DNA of 9,160 nucleotides. Source: an uncultured Bacteroidales bacterium. GTDB taxonomy: Bacteria; Bacteroidota; Bacteroidia; Bacteroidales; Muribaculaceae. The stretch lies in contig USHH01000079.1 in the NCBI GenBank assembly GCA_900554345.1, forward strand, positions 1-9,160, given 5' to 3'. The translations under genes were made by a program, and so were the position numbers. The notes beneath the pieces were generated by a model. That model was not told the DNA's origin and made no database searches. It saw only the letters and a list, made by a program, of their open reading frames with translations. Shown piece by piece: positions 6,843 to 9,160 of this stretch; position 1 is the first letter of the stretch; each line of letters opens with the position of its first letter.

Positions 6843-6917
6843 TGGTATTCCCATGGGGAGTCGAACCCCAATCGTCGGAACCGGAATCCGAAATTCTATC
6901 CATTGAACTATGGGAAC
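6843..6917 (-). tRNA. tRNA-Arg (anticodon CCG)
   Basis: The minus strand folds into a complete cloverleaf. The acceptor GTTCCCA (6917-6911) pairs with TGGGAAT (6853-6847), with one G-T pair. The D stem is GTTC/GAAT. The anticodon stem TCGGA/TCCGA encloses the loop TTCCGGT, giving anticodon CCG, which reads the arginine codon CGG. The T arm is GGGG-TTCGACT-CCCC. The discriminator is A and the CCA end is encoded (6845-6843). A promoter lies just upstream and a hairpin terminator just downstream, so it is a single-gene unit. Confidence 0.96.
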
Positions 6918-6927
6918 AAATGCACGG

Positions 6928-6959
6928 CAAAGGTAAGCAAAATCTCCGTCATTACCAAA
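6928..6959 (-). promoter_or_regulatory. Bacteroides-type promoter for tRNA-Arg
   Basis: On the minus strand, TTTG (6959-6956), a 20-nt spacer and TACCTTTG (6935-6928) match the -33/-7 consensus with no mismatch. The -7 box ends 10 nt before the tRNA 5' end, leaving a leader of only a few nucleotides. Confidence 0.75.
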
Positions 6960-6990
6960 GAAAACGCAAGCTTAATTCCAAAAGCATCAA

Positions 6991-7046
6991 CATATATGCA
7001 TATAATCGACATATATACATGTAAGTATGACATATACATGTATAAG
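6991..7046. repeat. AT-rich tract with CATATA / ACATGTA repeats
   Basis: CATATA occurs at 6991, 6999, 7010 and 7031. Two related 18-mers, GACATATATACATGTAAG (7008-7025) and GACATATACATGTATAAG (7029-7046), lie 21 bp apart, about two helical turns. ATACATGTAT within the second copy (7034-7043) is a perfect palindrome. The tract lies between the tRNA promoter and the pullulanase 3' end and is not part of any convincing gene. It could be protein-binding sites, a curved or melting region, or chance in AT-rich DNA. Confidence 0.4.
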
Positions 7047-7085
7047 GTCATCGTGAGGTAATGGATCAACATAGAGCGGGGAAAT

Positions 7086-7115
7086 CCCGGACTGCATCGC
7101 GCAGCCCGGGCTTTT
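7086..7115. terminator. GC hairpin downstream of the pullulanase gene
   Basis: CCCGG (7086-7090) pairs with CCGGG (7106-7110). Across one A-C mismatch, CTGC (7092-7095) pairs with GCAG (7101-7104) over a 5-nt loop. On the plus strand CTTTT follows; on the minus strand only ATTT follows. The pullulanase ends 42 nt away on the minus strand and no + strand gene precedes it, so by context it is the pullulanase terminator, although its better T-run faces the other way. Confidence 0.5.
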
Positions 7116-7156
7116 CATGCATTGTGAATCCGGAGATTGTGAGGGAATGGGAGAGG

Positions 7157-9160
7157 TCATTCCCTGGAGAGGATGAGGGCCGAGTAAGGGGTTACCGTCA
7201 TGCGGCCGCCCTGGCTCTTTCCTAGCCCCCCCTTGGGAGAGATCAGTCCGTCGGCGGCCACGATCTTCCAGTCGCCTTTCTTGATGTTCACCTCCTGCGG
7301 ATGGGAGGCGCCGTTGAAGACCACCTTGATCTCCTTCCAGGCGTCGCCGTTGGCGTTGTCGAGAAGAGAGTAGGAGATGAGGTTGGGCGTCTTCTCCGAG
7401 TCGATCCTGTCAAACTTCAGATGACGCGCGATCTGGTCGGCCGTAGTCATGCGGAAGGCCGGATGCGACTTGCGCAGCTCGATGAGCCCCTTGTAGTAGT
7501 CAAACTGGTCGCGGTATTTCGTCTTGTTGCTCCAGTCGATGGCGTTGATCGAGTCGGGGCTCTTGTAGGAATTGTGAACGCCCTTCTTATCGCGGAAGAT
7601 CTCCTCGCCGGCAAACATGAAAGGAGTGCCCTGCGATGTGAAGACGATGGTCTGGGCGAGCTTTGCAGCGTCGAGCATATCCTTCTCGGGTGAGCCGGCC
7701 ATCGACTTGCGGAGCTTGTCGGTGAGCGTGAGGTCGTCGTGGCATGAAACGTAGTTGACGATCATCTCGGGCGACTTGGCGTAGGGGAACTTCGAGTTTG
7801 CGCCCTTCGAGTAATCGACCTGCGGATGGGGCGTGGCGGCCACGATGCCGATCTTCACCGTCTCCTCGAGGCCGGGCTTGCCGGTGGCGAAACCGCGGTC
7901 GGCGGCATCGGTGTAGTGTCCCTTCACGGCGTCGCGGAGGTCGTCGGAGAAGACCGCGATGTCGGTCATCTTGCTGACATTCTCCTTGAGGGCGCGGCGG
8001 TCCTTGGCGAGCGGCGAGTCGCCGGCCGTCCATCCCTCGCCGTAGACGAAGATGGAGGGGTCGATCTTCTTGAGCTCGGCAGCCACCTGGTTCATCGTCT
8101 CTATGTCGTGGATTGCCATGAGGTCGAATCGGAATCCGTCGATGTGATACTCGTCGGCCCAGTATTTCGTGGAGTTGATGATGTAGTCGCGCATCTGCTG
8201 GCGGTCGGAGGCCGTCTCGTTGCCGCAGCCGGAAGCGTCGGAATATGAGCCGTCGTCCCAGTGGCGGTGGTAGTAGCCGGGAGCGGTGAGCTCGAAATTG
8301 GAGTCGTCGTTGGTGGCCGTGTGGTTGTAGACCACGTCCATGATCACGCCGATGCCGGCGTCATGTAGCGCCTTCACCATCTCCTTCATCTCGCGCACAC
8401 GGGTGGCGGGGTCGGAGGGGTTGGTGCTGTAGGAGCCTTCCGGGGCGTTGTAGTTGAGGGGGTCGTAGCCCCAGTTGTAGGTGTTGTCCTGGAGGTTGAG
8501 CTCATCGACGGAGTTATAGTCGTAGGAGGGGAGGATATGCACGTGGGTCACGCCGAGCTCCTTGAGGTGGTCGATGCCAGTGGCGAGGCCGTCGGGATTG
8601 GTGGTGCCGTGCTCGGTGAGGGCGAGAAACTTTCCCTTGTTGGCGATGCCGGAGGATGGATGCTCCGACATGTCGCGGTGGTGCATCTCATAGACCACCA
8701 CATCGGAGAAATTGTCGACCTTCGGGCCCTTGTCGGCGTCCCAGCCCTCGGGGTCGGTGGCGGCGAAATCGATGATTGCCGCGCGGGCGCCGTTGACCCC
8801 CACGGCTTTCGCCCAGACGCCGGGCGTCTCGTCTTTCCATTTGCCTTCATATTCGATCTGGAAAGTGTAGAACTTACCGTAGAGCTTATCTGGCACCGAG
8901 GCGGTCCATGTGCCGGTGGCGGGGTCACGCTTCATCGAGAGCACCTTGAAAGGGGAGCCGAACCGACCGTTGTCATAGAGGTTGACCCTCGCGGCCGAGG
9001 CCTCGGGGCTCCAGAGGCGGAAATGCGTGCCGCTATTGTCCACGGTCAGCTCGAGGTCGTCGCCATTGTAAGTGGGATAGTCGTTGAATCGGGCGTCGTA
9101 GGCGCTCTGGGCCGAGACTGTGGCGGGGGGGGGAGCCGCGCCCCCGCCCCACCAATGTCG
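7157..9160 (-). CDS. pulA: Type I pullulanase (GH13), N-terminus cut by window edge
   Basis: The frame stays open from the stop at 7157 to the window edge, giving 667 residues without a convincing initiation codon; the GTG at 9043 is internal because clear family sequence (ARFNDYPTYNGDDLELTV) precedes it. Counting from the 9043 codon, a CBM48/N1 beta-sandwich begins at GTHFRLWSPEA (5-15). The type I pullulanase signature YNWGYDP is at 189-195. GH13 regions are intact: DVVYNH (236-241), GFRFD with nucleophile D307, YGEGW with acid/base E336, and SCHDD with H435/D436. A C-terminal beta domain ends at residue 628. It should cleave alpha-1,6 branches of pullulan, glycogen or starch. Residues around VSAQ near the edge look like the end of a signal peptide, suggesting export, but the edge sequence is unreliable. 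Confidence 0.93.
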   Translation of the reverse strand, partial: RHWWGGGAAPPPATVSAQSAYDARFNDYPTYNGDDLELTVDNSGTHFRLWSPEASAARVNLYDNGRFGSPFKVLSMKRDPATGTWTASVPDKLYGKFYTFQIEYEGKWKDETPGVWAKAVGVNGARAAIIDFAATDPEGWDADKGPKVDNFSDVVVYEMHHRDMSEHPSSGIANKGKFLALTEHGTTNPDGLATGIDHLKELGVTHVHILPSYDYNSVDELNLQDNTYNWGYDPLNYNAPEGSYSTNPSDPATRVREMKEMVKALHDAGIGVIMDVVYNHTATNDDSNFELTAPGYYHRHWDDGSYSDASGCGNETASDRQQMRDYIINSTKYWADEYHIDGFRFDLMAIHDIETMNQVAAELKKIDPSIFVYGEGWTAGDSPLAKDRRALKENVSKMTDIAVFSDDLRDAVKGHYTDAADRGFATGKPGLEETVKIGIVAATPHPQVDYSKGANSKFPYAKSPEMIVNYVSCHDDLTLTDKLRKSMAGSPEKDMLDAAKLAQTIVFTSQGTPFMFAGEEIFRDKKGVHNSYKSPDSINAIDWSNKTKYRDQFDYYKGLIELRKSHPAFRMTTADQIARHLKFDRIDSEKTPNLISYSLLDNANGDAWKEIKVVFNGASHPQEVNIKKGDWKIVAADGLISPKGGLGKSQGGRMTVTPYSALILSRE

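Noticed and set aside
6839..7024. Short + strand frame crossing the tRNA and the AT-rich tract
   Set aside because: It overlaps the complete tRNA-Arg cloverleaf and runs into repeats; no promoter or family signal.
6737..7115. Clustered hairpins around the tRNA as a CRISPR array or integrated element with attachment sites
   Set aside because: The hairpins differ in sequence and spacing, there are no repeated units with spacers, no integrase, and no duplicated tRNA 3' end in the window.

Overview
The window reads as ordinary, gene-dense chromosome of a Bacteroidota bacterium, most likely order Bacteroidales; a gut Muribaculaceae-like organism is a guess from gene content and GC-rich coding. 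The evidence is a type IX secretion (T9SS) plug-protein gene, a secreted protein with a T9SS C-terminal sorting domain, a DUF3109 protein, and three promoters matching the Bacteroides -33/-7 pattern (TTTG, 20 nt, TAnnTTTG) instead of sigma-70 boxes. Both window edges consist of G/C homopolymers and look like contig ends of doubtful quality.

Layout. 1-75 is the C-terminal tail of an unidentified gene, followed by a strong hairpin terminator (104-137). 165-2041 (+) is a tight pair: the T9SS plug protein and a cysteine-rich DUF3109 protein. They converge on cls (cardiolipin synthase, -) across 255 bp of AT-rich spacer holding a terminator that can work in both directions and a -7-like box, which together could define a small RNA. 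ung (uracil-DNA glycosylase, -) lies upstream of cls and is probably cotranscribed with it. A 194-bp divergent spacer carries one promoter for ung and one for the + strand gene at 4636-6654, a 672-residue Omp28-like thioredoxin-fold protein with a signal peptide and a T9SS sorting tail. Its terminator (6706-6738) is followed by an unexplained nested palindrome (6737-6789), then the 15-bp hairpin terminator, body and promoter of a minus-strand tRNA-Arg(CCG). An AT-rich tract with CATATA repeats (about 6991-7046) and a GC hairpin (7086-7115) lead to the 3' end of a minus-strand type I pullulanase, whose N-terminus leaves the window at 9160.

How the genes relate. The plug protein belongs to the outer-membrane T9SS, and the Omp28-like protein is a plausible T9SS client, so machinery and cargo both appear here although they are not in one operon. 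cls (membrane lipid), ung (DNA repair), the tRNA and the pullulanase (alpha-glucan breakdown) are unlinked housekeeping or nutrition functions. I see no mobile element, CRISPR array, phage or defence system. The points most worth a second look are the small RNA candidate, the nested palindrome, the uniform promoter spacing, and the variant CxxC site of the Omp28-like protein.
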